Shown here one piece after another: positions 8,434 to 16,502 of a stretch of 52,817 bases of DNA. Location: positions 1-52,817 of the forward strand of contig WRJQ01000005.1 of assembly GCA_009778485.1 (NCBI GenBank). The letters run 5' to 3'. Origin of the DNA: Oscillospiraceae bacterium. GTDB taxonomy: Bacteria; Bacillota; Clostridia; Oscillospirales; Oscillospiraceae. The notes under the pieces are model-generated. The model did not search any database. It was not told the DNA's origin and saw nothing but the letters and a program-made list of their open reading frames with translations. Numbering within the stretch: the first letter of the stretch is position 1; every line of letters begins with the position of its first letter. The position numbers and the translations under genes are program-made.

Positions 8434-9408
8434 ATGAAAAACCCGTACCTGATCCGCATGGAGCAGCCGGAAGACTGCGTAATGATCTCAGACAAAGAAG
8501 GCATATACTACAGGATGTTCCAAAACCCGGTGACCGGCAGGCTGAAAAACGAACTCGACTGTATGCAATTCCATGAACCATCCATAAAAATGGTCGGCTA
8601 CCACGAACACACCTACGGCACGGAAACCTTCTTCATCAGCCAGGGCAAGTTCCTTTGCAACTGCATGGGACGCGGATTCACGATGGACCCGGGCGACATA
8701 CTGCACATCCAGCCATGGATGGGACACAGCTTCATCCCGATAGAACCCGAGAGCAGGCTGAACATCATGTTCATGGACATAGACCAGCAGTACGCGCTCA
8801 CTCAGCCCAGGAAACGCCTGCAGGAAAACTTCCCCGGCGTGTTCGAAGATCCGCAGTTCCAAAACTCGTTCCGCAAAGCAAACGGCGGAGTCGGCCTGCG
8901 CACAGTCCCCGTACAGGTGAACTACCCCAAGGAGCAAGTCCAACAGCTTCGCCCGTCCGGCTACGCGCTGCGCGAGCACGAATATAAAGGCATAAAGATG
9001 CACCTGAAAATCGCGAAGTACGAAACCGAAGGCATCAAGGAAGTCTGGGAACACTTCATGCAGCCGGGGTTCTACTGCGAGTGGGACGCCTTCCTGCCGG
9101 AGTACCGCGTGTTCTACGTGACCGGCGGCAAACTCAAGTGCTGGGTAAGGACGTCCGCAAGCGAGAAACTGGAATTCACCGCCGAAAAAGAAAACATAGT
9201 CACGATCCCGCCCTACACCCCCTTCGGCTTTGAAGTCGCGCAGGAAGCGCAAATGTACGATATGGACTGCGGCGCCAGGCTGCAGGACCTGTGCGAAGAG
9301 CTTGAAACAGCAACCGCTGCGGCCGACGGGAAAATCCCCGAAAAAGACGCCCTGCTCAAACTGTGCAAGGCGCATGACTTCAACATCACAGCAATCGGGA
9401 ATAAATAA
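8434..9408 (+). CDS. Bicupin protein of unknown function
   Basis: A 324-residue protein with two cupin-like domains. The first (about 40-130) keeps the metal-site pattern HEHTYGTETFFISQG ... DPGDILHIQPWMGH, with two His, Glu and a later His. The second (about 205-285) has the fold pattern (FYVTGGKLKCWV, VTIPPYTPFGFE) but lacks the His ligands. AAAGGACG precedes the ATG. It lies 51 bp after xylB and 13 bp before tyrS, in one transcription unit, so a role in sugar metabolism such as isomerisation or oxidation is plausible, but no function can be assigned. Confidence 0.8.
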   Translation: MKNPYLIRMEQPEDCVMISDKEGIYYRMFQNPVTGRLKNELDCMQFHEPSIKMVGYHEHTYGTETFFISQGKFLCNCMGRGFTMDPGDILHIQPWMGHSFIPIEPESRLNIMFMDIDQQYALTQPRKRLQENFPGVFEDPQFQNSFRKANGGVGLRTVPVQVNYPKEQVQQLRPSGYALREHEYKGIKMHLKIAKYETEGIKEVWEHFMQPGFYCEWDAFLPEYRVFYVTGGKLKCWVRTSASEKLEFTAEKENIVTIPPYTPFGFEVAQEAQMYDMDCGARLQDLCEELETATAAADGKIPEKDALLKLCKAHDFNITAIGNK

Positions 9409-9421
9409 GGAAAGATGAAAA

Positions 9422-10648
9422 ATGACACTCTTTGAAGAACTCACTGCGCGCGGGCTGGTCGCGCAGATATCCGACCCCAAGGAAGTACCGGACCTCGTAA
9501 ATAACGGCAAAGCGACATTCTACATAGGCTTCGACCCGACGGCCGACAGCCTGACAGCAGGGCACTTCATGGTGCTTTGCCTCATGAAACGCCTGCAGTC
9601 AGTAGGCAACACGCCCATCGCGCTCATAGGCGGGGGCACAACCATGGTCGGCGACCCATCGGGCCGGCAGGACATGCGCTCCATGCTCACGGTAGAAGCC
9701 ATAGACCGCAACGGAGAACGCTTCAAGCAGCAAATGTCGAAGTTCATAGACTTCTCCGACGGAAAAGCCATCATGGCAAATAACGCCGACTGGCTGCGCA
9801 ACCTGAACTACTTAGACTTCCTGCGCGAGTACGGTCAGCACTTCTCTGTCAACCGCATGCTCACCGCCGAAAGCGTAAAAAGCCGCCTGGAGAAAGGCCT
9901 TACATTCCTTGAATTCAATTACATGATAATGCAGGCGTACGACTTCTACGAACTCTTCCTGCGCTATGGCTGCAACATGCAGATGGGCGGCGACGACCAA
10001 TGGTCGAACATACTCGCCGGGACAGAGCTGATACGCCGCAAACTCGCCAAAGACGCCCACGTCCTGACAATGACCCTGCTCCTGAACTCCGAAGGGGAGA
10101 AGATGGGGAAAACAGCGCGGGGCGCGCTATGGCTCGACCCCAACAAGACCAGCCCATTTGAGCTGTACCAGTACTGGAGAAACGTCTCGGACGCCGACGT
10201 CATTAAGTTCCTGAAAATGCTTACATTCCTTACACTCGACGAAATCAAGGAAATGGAACCCTGGCAAGGCGAACAGCTCAACCGCGCAAAAGAGATACTG
10301 GCATACGAAATAACCGCGCTCGTGCACGATAAGGAGACCGCCGCCCAGGCAATGGAGACTGCGAGAGAACTGTTCAAAACAGGCGGCGCAGCGGACATGC
10401 CTACTGTCAAACTCGAGCAGGCAGACTTCGACGCAAGCGGCAGGATCGACATCCTCACCCTGCTGCAAAAATCCGGGCTATGCCCCTCCAAGGCGGACGC
10501 GCGCCGAACTGTAGAGCAAGGAGGCGTCGAGGCAAACGGCGCAAAGGTCTCAGCGATAGACGCGACGTTTGCCATGGACGACTGCACAGGCGAAGGCTTG
10601 ATAATCCGCCGGGGCAAAAAAAGCTTCCGCAAAGTAACTATTATCTAA
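9422..10648 (+). CDS. tyrS: Tyrosyl-tRNA synthetase
   Basis: A 408-residue class I aminoacyl-tRNA synthetase that charges tRNA-Tyr. The Rossmann catalytic domain has GFDPTADSLTAGHF, IGGGTTMVGDPSGRQDMR and QMGGDDQWSN; the KMSKS loop reads KMGKT; the C-terminal S4-like RNA-binding domain has SKADARRTVEQGGVEANG. Oddity: the first His of the HIGH signature is Thr (TAGH). AAGGAAAG precedes the ATG. It sits 13 bp after the bicupin gene at the end of the xylose operon, an unusual place for a housekeeping gene, and no T-box leader is visible. Expression may be tied to the upstream promoter. Confidence 0.95.
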   Translation: MTLFEELTARGLVAQISDPKEVPDLVNNGKATFYIGFDPTADSLTAGHFMVLCLMKRLQSVGNTPIALIGGGTTMVGDPSGRQDMRSMLTVEAIDRNGERFKQQMSKFIDFSDGKAIMANNADWLRNLNYLDFLREYGQHFSVNRMLTAESVKSRLEKGLTFLEFNYMIMQAYDFYELFLRYGCNMQMGGDDQWSNILAGTELIRRKLAKDAHVLTMTLLLNSEGEKMGKTARGALWLDPNKTSPFELYQYWRNVSDADVIKFLKMLTFLTLDEIKEMEPWQGEQLNRAKEILAYEITALVHDKETAAQAMETARELFKTGGAADMPTVKLEQADFDASGRIDILTLLQKSGLCPSKADARRTVEQGGVEANGAKVSAIDATFAMDDCTGEGLIIRRGKKSFRKVTII

Positions 10649-10651
10649 TGT

Positions 10652-10686
10652 AGCGCCTGGAGGTAGTGGGTACCTGAACAGACAGT
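10652..10686 (+). repeat. 35-base GGTACCTGAACA repeat, copy 2
   Basis: Starts four bases after the tyrS stop codon. The sequence is AGCGCCTGGAGGTAGTGGGT followed by ACCTGAACAGACAGT. It abuts the heptamer repeat that closes the convergent glycosidase gene. Confidence 0.85.
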
Positions 10687-10707
10687 AACTGCTGACTACT
10701 AACTAAC
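10687..10707 (-). repeat. Degenerate TTAGTAG heptamer array
   Basis: On the minus strand it reads TTAGTTAGTAGTCAGCAGTTA and supplies the TAG stop codon of the glycosidase gene that ends at 10703. It is about three degenerate copies of a 7-base unit. Confidence 0.55.
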
Positions 10708-12475
10708 CCGAAACCATCTCGCTGAAAATCGTGAAAACGCAGCGGCCCCAGGTCCCCCAGAAAGGACTCCCGTCGCCCGAGATAGGATCGATGATGTGCG
10801 AGAAACCGCGGCTCATGAGCCTCCCGTTGTAACGATTCACAATCTCGCGGGCAAGCTCCGTCTTCCCCGCGTCCCACATACCCGTGACGACGAAAATCTC
10901 AGCCGGCGGATCGATAGCCCCGCGCCCCATCTGCACACCCTGAACCTCGAACAAATCGCTGTCGAGCCTCTCTGTTGCAAGGCCGAACTCCGTAAGGAGC
11001 CCGCCCTCCTCCGAGAGATCGGCAGCCATTTTGTCGATAATCTCCTGAGGGAGACGCTTGCCAAGGACGAACGGGATATAATGCGTTATCGAACCGGTGA
11101 ACACAGGCTCATGCGAGAACTCCCGCAGAGCGACGAAATGCTCGCCGTCCCAAAGGCGGTCGATCATGCGCTCAAGAAGCTCGCTCGCCTTAGAGTACCA
11201 GGCCTCGACCTCCGCGGCAGGCTTGCCGAGAGCCTTAGCCAGGTCGCCCTGCGCCTCGAAGTTGAGCACGGTGAACGCGCTCACATCCGGGGAAACCATA
11301 TTCACCTGGTCATACCAGACAGTCGCCTCGTCGAGACCATTCTCGACGCCGCCCTCGAAAGCAGGCAGGCCGTCGCCATCGTTATCCCGGTGCGTCATGA
11401 ACCAGTCAGCCCACCGGCCCGCGCCGTCGTACAGCATTTCGATCTGCTCGCGAGACCAGGCCTTCGTAATATCGCGGCGGCTCATGATATTCTTGAGCGC
11501 CCACCCGTAGACAGGCGGCTTGATGCCGTTGGTGGCCAGAAAAGCATCGTCGTACGAGTCTGCGAGCTGACCGTCCTCGCTCTGCCTCTGCAGGAAAGCC
11601 AGCAGCAGCTCGATGGACAGCTCCTCGTGCTCTTGCAGCGCGACAGCGTTTTGCACGTGCTGCCACTGCGAACCGATCACGCAGGGGAACATCATAATCA
11701 TCCAGTTGGGCGTCGCGGGGGAGGGCTCCACCAGGTGGGACCAGAGCACATAAGCAGTCTCCTCGCGCCTGTCCTCGAACGGCTCGATATAATGGGGCAT
11801 CTTTGCAAGGAAAGCCTCCCAGTCAGCCTGCATGGAAGCCTTTGCCTCGCTGTACGATGGGTACTCGTCGCGGACGTGAGTGCCGTAGAAGAATTCTTCG
11901 ACGACCATCGTAAACTTGCCCGATGCATCCGGGACCGTGTAGCCGCGAACCTCCGTGAACTTGAACTTATTGAAGTCCCACGTATCGTCGAACATGAACG
12001 AAGAACCACCGAGCCCCTTGAACAAAAGCGGCTTGGCGTTACGCAGCGGCGACTCCCAGGCGCCGTCGCGCCGGCGCTTGATGAGCTCGTACGGCTCACC
12101 CTCGCGGGTGAAGAACAGCCCCATGCCCTCGTCGCCCTCGGCAAGCAGCTTGGAACTGTCTGCCCAGGTGAACCTGACGTCGCCGTGCCTCGTGTGGAGC
12201 GTGTACTCTGCCGCGGCAGTCTCGATGGCGAAAGGAACCCTGCGCCCCTCGTAAGTCGGGAAAATCCTGTAGAGTTTCGTATCCTCCCTGTTCCCGCTGT
12301 GGCATCTCGAGCCGCGGTTCGTCATCAGGTGCAGCGCGCCCCTGCCGTACTTGGCGCTATCCGCCTGTAGAGCAAGCCACGCCCCCCTCCGTGAGAACAT
12401 ATGCTGCTCGACCGTAAAATACTGCTTGACGTCGCGGAAGTAAGGATCGCCGGCCCCGGCCTTTGCTTTATCCAT
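10703..12475 (-). CDS. (alpha/alpha)6-barrel glycosidase-like protein, paralog 3
   Basis: A 590-residue paralog of the genes at 310 and 2125: it has HYIPFVLGKRLPQEIIDKMA and LTEFGLATERLDS in the C-terminal third, an acidic segment FMTHRDNDGDGLPAFEGG in the barrel, and a beta-rich N-terminal domain. The C-terminal WDAGKTELAREIVNRYN looks like a Walker A by chance; the context is a barrel helix. The start at 12475 (MDKAKAG) is preferred because GGCAGG lies 9 bases upstream; an ATG at 12517 lies in the leader. It has its own promoter (12553-12582) and is convergent with tyrS. A glycoside hydrolase role is inferred from fold-like features, and its substrate is unknown. Confidence 0.75.
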   Translation of the reverse strand: MDKAKAGAGDPYFRDVKQYFTVEQHMFSRRGAWLALQADSAKYGRGALHLMTNRGSRCHSGNREDTKLYRIFPTYEGRRVPFAIETAAAEYTLHTRHGDVRFTWADSSKLLAEGDEGMGLFFTREGEPYELIKRRRDGAWESPLRNAKPLLFKGLGGSSFMFDDTWDFNKFKFTEVRGYTVPDASGKFTMVVEEFFYGTHVRDEYPSYSEAKASMQADWEAFLAKMPHYIEPFEDRREETAYVLWSHLVEPSPATPNWMIMMFPCVIGSQWQHVQNAVALQEHEELSIELLLAFLQRQSEDGQLADSYDDAFLATNGIKPPVYGWALKNIMSRRDITKAWSREQIEMLYDGAGRWADWFMTHRDNDGDGLPAFEGGVENGLDEATVWYDQVNMVSPDVSAFTVLNFEAQGDLAKALGKPAAEVEAWYSKASELLERMIDRLWDGEHFVALREFSHEPVFTGSITHYIPFVLGKRLPQEIIDKMAADLSEEGGLLTEFGLATERLDSDLFEVQGVQMGRGAIDPPAEIFVVTGMWDAGKTELAREIVNRYNGRLMSRGFSHIIDPISGDGSPFWGTWGRCVFTIFSEMVSG

Positions 12476-12552
12476 AAAATAATACCTGCCTTTTCTTATT
12501 TTTTCTGTTTGGCACATGAACAGACACTCTGTCTGGCAGCCTCCGTAGGCAC

Positions 12553-12582
12553 ATTATACACTTATCTCACAAAGGAATGCAA
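12553..12582 (-). promoter_or_regulatory. Promoter for glycosidase paralog 3
   Basis: On the minus strand, TTGCAT, an 18-base spacer and TATAAT, about 78 bases before the start at 12475. It is divergent from the ABC transporter promoter. Confidence 0.6.
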
Positions 12583-12620
12583 AAAAAAATGTAAAATATC
12601 CAAAAAAAAACTCTCCCCCC

Positions 12621-12649
12621 TTGACTAATCAATTGCGGTGTGGTAGCAT
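12621..12649 (+). promoter_or_regulatory. Promoter for the oligopeptide-type ABC transporter operon
   Basis: TTGACT at 12621-12626, a 17-base spacer, and TAGCAT at 12644-12649, about 50 bases upstream of the first permease gene. Confidence 0.65.
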
Positions 12650-12698
12650 TCACGAAACCCTGAAAAACCCCCGCGAAACATCAACAGGAGGATAGAAA

Positions 12699-13667
12699 AT
12701 GCTAAGATACATTGTCAAGCGACTACTGCTCTTCATTCCCATTATCCTCGGCATATCCTTCATCGTGCTAATCCTCATCGACATCACCCCCGGCGACCCA
12801 GTCGCGATTATGGCCGGCTGGGACGCAAAACCCGAAGTAATCGCGCAAGTGGCCGCAGACCTGCGGCTCGACAGGCCGATAGTCGTCCGCTATTTCGAGT
12901 TCGTGACCAACGCTCTGAAAGGCGACTTCGGCAAATCGTTCAGAAACAAAAGGCCGGTCATGACGGACATCCTCTCGCGCTTCCCCTACACGGCGCTCCT
13001 GGCATTCGTCAGCGTGGTACTATCGGTCTTAATTGGGTTACCGCTCGGGATATACGCGGCCACCCACCAGTACTCATGGAAGGATAATACGGCGATTTTC
13101 GCCACGTTGATACTAGTGTCGATGCCGTCGTTCTGGTTAGCCTTGCTCCTTGTGCGGGTGTTCTCCCTCGGCCTGGGGATAACACCTGTATCGGGCATAC
13201 AAAAATGGACTTCATGGATTCTACCCATGTTTTCGCTCGCGGTCGGCTATGCAGCCTCGATCGCAAGGCAGGCAAGGTCAAATATGCTGCAGGTCATCAG
13301 GGAAGACTATATAGTAACGGCGCGCGCCAAAGGGCAATCCGAAAGGGTAGTCATTTACAGGCACGCGCTTAAAAACGCCTGCATCCCGCTTATAATGACA
13401 ATCGGCTCGCTGTTCGGCATGGCCCTCGGCGGCGCTCTTGTCACAGAGCAGATATTCTCGATCCCCGGACTCGGGCAGTACACGATAACAGGCCTCATCA
13501 ACGTGGACTACCCCGCGATCCAGGGATCTGTTCTGTTCATGTCGATTATCTCCTGCTCGATTATCCTCCTCATCGACATAGCCTTCGCATTCATCGACCC
13601 GAGGATACGTTCGCAGTACATCAGGAAAAAAGTCAAAGCAATCCAAGTGGGAGGTGAAGGAGCATGA
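12699..13667 (+). CDS. Oligopeptide/dipeptide ABC transporter permease (DppB/OppB type)
   Basis: A 322-residue inner membrane permease with about six membrane helices. The first starts at LLLFIPIILGISFIVLILI, followed by the family segment ITPGDPVAIMAGWDAKPEVI. The EAA coupling motif near residue 215 reads AKGQSERVVIYRHALKNACI. AGGAGG precedes the ATG. It overlaps the next permease gene by 4 bp (ATGA), as expected for the two halves of one membrane channel. It forms an importer with the next four genes. The family takes up peptides, nickel or oligosaccharides; given the glycosidases nearby an oligosaccharide is possible (inference). Confidence 0.93.
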   Translation: MLRYIVKRLLLFIPIILGISFIVLILIDITPGDPVAIMAGWDAKPEVIAQVAADLRLDRPIVVRYFEFVTNALKGDFGKSFRNKRPVMTDILSRFPYTALLAFVSVVLSVLIGLPLGIYAATHQYSWKDNTAIFATLILVSMPSFWLALLLVRVFSLGLGITPVSGIQKWTSWILPMFSLAVGYAASIARQARSNMLQVIREDYIVTARAKGQSERVVIYRHALKNACIPLIMTIGSLFGMALGGALVTEQIFSIPGLGQYTITGLINVDYPAIQGSVLFMSIISCSIILLIDIAFAFIDPRIRSQYIRKKVKAIQVGGEGA

Positions 13668-14551
13668 GTTCGGCAACAAGCACCGCTGAGAACAAGCAGG
13701 CTGTCAAGAAACAGTCTCAGCTTAAGGAAATCTGGCGCAGGCTCAAGAAGAACAAAATCGCCGTCATAGCGATGTTCGTCATCATATTCCTCGTCCTCAT
13801 CGCGATTTTCGCTCCGCTGATCGCGCCATACTCCTACGAAACGCAGGACGTCATGCGGCCGCTGGAAGGACCCAGCAGGGATCACATCCTCGGCACCGAC
13901 AGGCTCGGGCGCGACGTCTTCAGCAGGCTTCTCTACGGAGCCGGCCAATCGCTTCAGATGGGGTTCACGGCAGTCCTCGGCGCCGCGCTGCTGGGCATCA
14001 TAATCGGGTCCATAGCAGGCTACTACGGCGGCTGGCTGGACAACCTCCTCATGCGTATACTCGATATCTACCAGGGCATACCGATGTTCCTGCTGACAGT
14101 CACGCTCGCGGCCGTGCTCGGGCCAAGCCTGCAAAACGCCATACTCGCAATAGGAATCGCGCTCGTGCCCGGCAACGCCCGATTCATGCGCGCCTGTATA
14201 CTCACGGTACGCGAGATGGAATATATAGAAGCGGCGAAGTCCATCAACTGCAGCGTGCGAAGGATCATCGTCAGCCACATTATACCTAACGCGATACCGC
14301 CGATGATAGTCTCGGTCACGATGGGCCTCGGGTTCGCGGTCCTCTCCGGCGCGATGCTGAGCTATATCGGACTGGGCGCGCAGCCGCCGACAGCAGAATG
14401 GGGCGCGATGATCTCAGACGGCAGGAACTACCTCAGATCTGAGCCGCAGCTCGCCCTGTACCCCGGATTGTGCATCATGGTATCGGTGCTCGCGTTCAAC
14501 TTGTTTGGCGACGGTTTGAGGGACGCCCTCGATCCGCGGCTGAAGACTTGA
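13664..14551 (+). CDS. Oligopeptide/dipeptide ABC transporter permease (DppC/OppC type)
   Basis: A 295-residue partner permease. It has the N-terminal cytoplasmic OppC-type segment, a first membrane helix (IAVIAMFVIIFLVLIAIFAP), the periplasmic loop with HILGTDRLGRDVFSRLLYG that is diagnostic of this family, and the EAA motif EYIEAAKSINCSVRRIIVSH. Its start overlaps the DppB-like stop. It is followed 18 bp later by the first ATPase. Confidence 0.93.
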   Translation: MSSATSTAENKQAVKKQSQLKEIWRRLKKNKIAVIAMFVIIFLVLIAIFAPLIAPYSYETQDVMRPLEGPSRDHILGTDRLGRDVFSRLLYGAGQSLQMGFTAVLGAALLGIIIGSIAGYYGGWLDNLLMRILDIYQGIPMFLLTVTLAAVLGPSLQNAILAIGIALVPGNARFMRACILTVREMEYIEAAKSINCSVRRIIVSHIIPNAIPPMIVSVTMGLGFAVLSGAMLSYIGLGAQPPTAEWGAMISDGRNYLRSEPQLALYPGLCIMVSVLAFNLFGDGLRDALDPRLKT

Positions 14552-14569
14552 GAAGCGAGGTATGATATA

Positions 14570-15535
14570 GTGGCTGAAAAAATACTTGAAATAAAAGACC
14601 TTGTCGTGGAGTACCACACCGACGCCGCCATAGTCCATGCGGTGAGCGGGGTCAACCTGAGCGTCATCAAGGGCGAGACCCTCGGGCTCGTCGGCGAGAC
14701 AGGCGCCGGGAAGACGACGATAGCGCGCTCGATCCTGCGCATACTGCCGACGCCCCCCGCGAAGTTCCGCAGCGGGGAGATCATCTTCGGCGGTGAAGAG
14801 CTTACGACGAAGACAGAAGTCGAAATGCGCAAGATACGCGGCAACAGGATAGCGATGATCTTCCAGGATCCCATGACCGCGCTCAACCCTATAGAGACGG
14901 TCGGCTGGCAAATCGCGGAAGCGATAAGCCTGCATAACGAAGTCAGGCGGGACGAAGCCGAGAAGCGGGCGATGGATATGCTCGAGATGGTCGGCATCCC
15001 CATGGAGAGGTTCATGGAGTACCCGCACCAGTTCTCAGGCGGCATGAAGCAAAGGGTCGTCATAGCGATGGCCCTGGCCTGCAACCCGGAGCTCCTGCTC
15101 GCGGACGAGCCGACGACCGCCCTGGACGTCACAATCCAGGCACAGGTCCTCAAAATGATGCAAGATCTGAAAGACAGGCTGAACATGTCCGTCATCCTGA
15201 TTACGCACGACCTCGGCGTCGTAGCGACCAGTTGCCAGTCTGTAGCAGTCATATACGCCGGCGAGATTGTCGAGTACGGCACGGTCGAGCACATCTTCGA
15301 TCACCCGGCTCACCCGTACACGAACGGCCTGTTCGGCTCCCTTCCGAGGCTGAAGACGACGGAGCGCAGGCTGAAGCCCATCAAAGGCCTCATGCCCGAC
15401 CCGACGAAGATGCCCGAAGGCTGCAGATATGCCGAGCGCTGCCCCGACGCGACGGAAGAATGCTCGGCAAAGCCGCCCGACGTGGCCGAAGTCACGCCCG
15501 GGCATCAAGTGAAGTGCATTAAGGCGGGGAGGTAA
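14570..15535 (+). CDS. Oligopeptide ABC transporter ATPase (DppD/OppD type)
   Basis: A 321-residue ATP-binding subunit that powers the importer. Walker A is GETGAGKTT, the Q-loop is IFQDPMTALNP, the signature is FSGGMKQRV, Walker B is LLLADEPTTALD and the switch His is in LITHDLGVV. The C-terminal oligopeptide-transporter extension contains CRYAERCPDATEEC, the Cys-rich motif typical of OppD/DppD. GTG start with a weak GCGAGG site. It is 6 bp upstream of the second ATPase. Confidence 0.93.
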   Translation: MAEKILEIKDLVVEYHTDAAIVHAVSGVNLSVIKGETLGLVGETGAGKTTIARSILRILPTPPAKFRSGEIIFGGEELTTKTEVEMRKIRGNRIAMIFQDPMTALNPIETVGWQIAEAISLHNEVRRDEAEKRAMDMLEMVGIPMERFMEYPHQFSGGMKQRVVIAMALACNPELLLADEPTTALDVTIQAQVLKMMQDLKDRLNMSVILITHDLGVVATSCQSVAVIYAGEIVEYGTVEHIFDHPAHPYTNGLFGSLPRLKTTERRLKPIKGLMPDPTKMPEGCRYAERCPDATEECSAKPPDVAEVTPGHQVKCIKAGR

Positions 15536-15541
15536 GGATAG

Positions 15542-16492
15542 ATGGCATTATTGGAAGTTCAAAACCTGAAGAAGTACTTCAGGACCCCCCGCGGGCCGTT
15601 GCATGCCGTCGATGATGTGACATTCAAGCTCGAGAAGGGGAAAACAGTAGGCGTCGTCGGGGAGTCCGGCTGCGGAAAGACGACGCTCGGCAGGACGATA
15701 ATCCACCTGCTCGACAGGACAGAAGGCAAAATATTCTTCAACGAGAAGGATGTATCCGATCCGACCAAGAAAGAACTCAAAGAGCTGCGCGAGGATATGC
15801 AAATCATCTTCCAGGATCCGTACTCCTCGCTCAACCCCCGAAAGACAGTCAGCGAGACTATCGCCGAGCCGATGAAAGTCCAGGGCAAAATGACGAAAAC
15901 CGACATCAGAGCCGAAGTCAGGAGCCTCATGGAGACCGTCGGCCTCGCGGAGCGCTTCGAGAACTCCTACCCGCACGAACTCGACGGAGGCCGTCGGCAG
16001 CGCATCGGAGTCGCGCGCGCCCTGGCGCTCAGGCCGAGCTTCATTGTTTGCGACGAGCCGGTTTCCGCTTTGGACGTTTCGATCCAGGCGCAGATCATCA
16101 ACCTCATGCTCGATCTGCAGGAAGAACGCGGCATAGCATATATGTTCGTCACGCACGACCTGTCCGTCGTCAAGTACATCTCGGACGACATCATAGTCAT
16201 GTATCTTGGCAACATGGTGGAAATGGCTCCTTCGGAAGAGCTGTTCGAGAACCCGCTGCACCCGTACACGAAGGCGCTGCTCTCGGCCATTCCGGAGCCC
16301 GACATCCACAACCAGACCGAGCGCATCATCATGCGCGGGGAACTCACGTCGCCTATCAACCCGAAGCCCGGCTGCCGCTTCATGGCGCGCTGCGAATACG
16401 CTTCGGAGGAATGTGAAGGTTCCCAAATCCTTGAGGAACACACGGCAGGGCATTTTGTCATGTGTTGTAAGTATAAACAAATCACAAACTAA
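15542..16492 (+). CDS. Oligopeptide ABC transporter ATPase (DppF/OppF type)
   Basis: A 316-residue second ATPase of the importer. Walker A is GESGCGKTT, the Q-loop IFQDPYSSLNPRK, Walker B FIVCDEPVSALD and the switch region FVTHDLSVVKYIS. The ABC signature departs from LSGGQ: it reads HELDGGRRQR. The C-terminal Cys-rich motif is CRFMARCEYASEEC. It is followed 10 bp later by the substrate-binding lipoprotein gene. Confidence 0.92.
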   Translation: MALLEVQNLKKYFRTPRGPLHAVDDVTFKLEKGKTVGVVGESGCGKTTLGRTIIHLLDRTEGKIFFNEKDVSDPTKKELKELREDMQIIFQDPYSSLNPRKTVSETIAEPMKVQGKMTKTDIRAEVRSLMETVGLAERFENSYPHELDGGRRQRIGVARALALRPSFIVCDEPVSALDVSIQAQIINLMLDLQEERGIAYMFVTHDLSVVKYISDDIIVMYLGNMVEMAPSEELFENPLHPYTKALLSAIPEPDIHNQTERIIMRGELTSPINPKPGCRFMARCEYASEECEGSQILEEHTAGHFVMCCKYKQITN

Positions 16493-16502
16493 GGAGGAAA
16501 AA

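Noticed and set aside
12400-12475. Walker A ATP-binding site in glycosidase paralog 3 (WDAGKTE)
   Set aside because: The GKT lies near the C-terminus of an alpha-helical barrel protein, without Walker B or other P-loop features.
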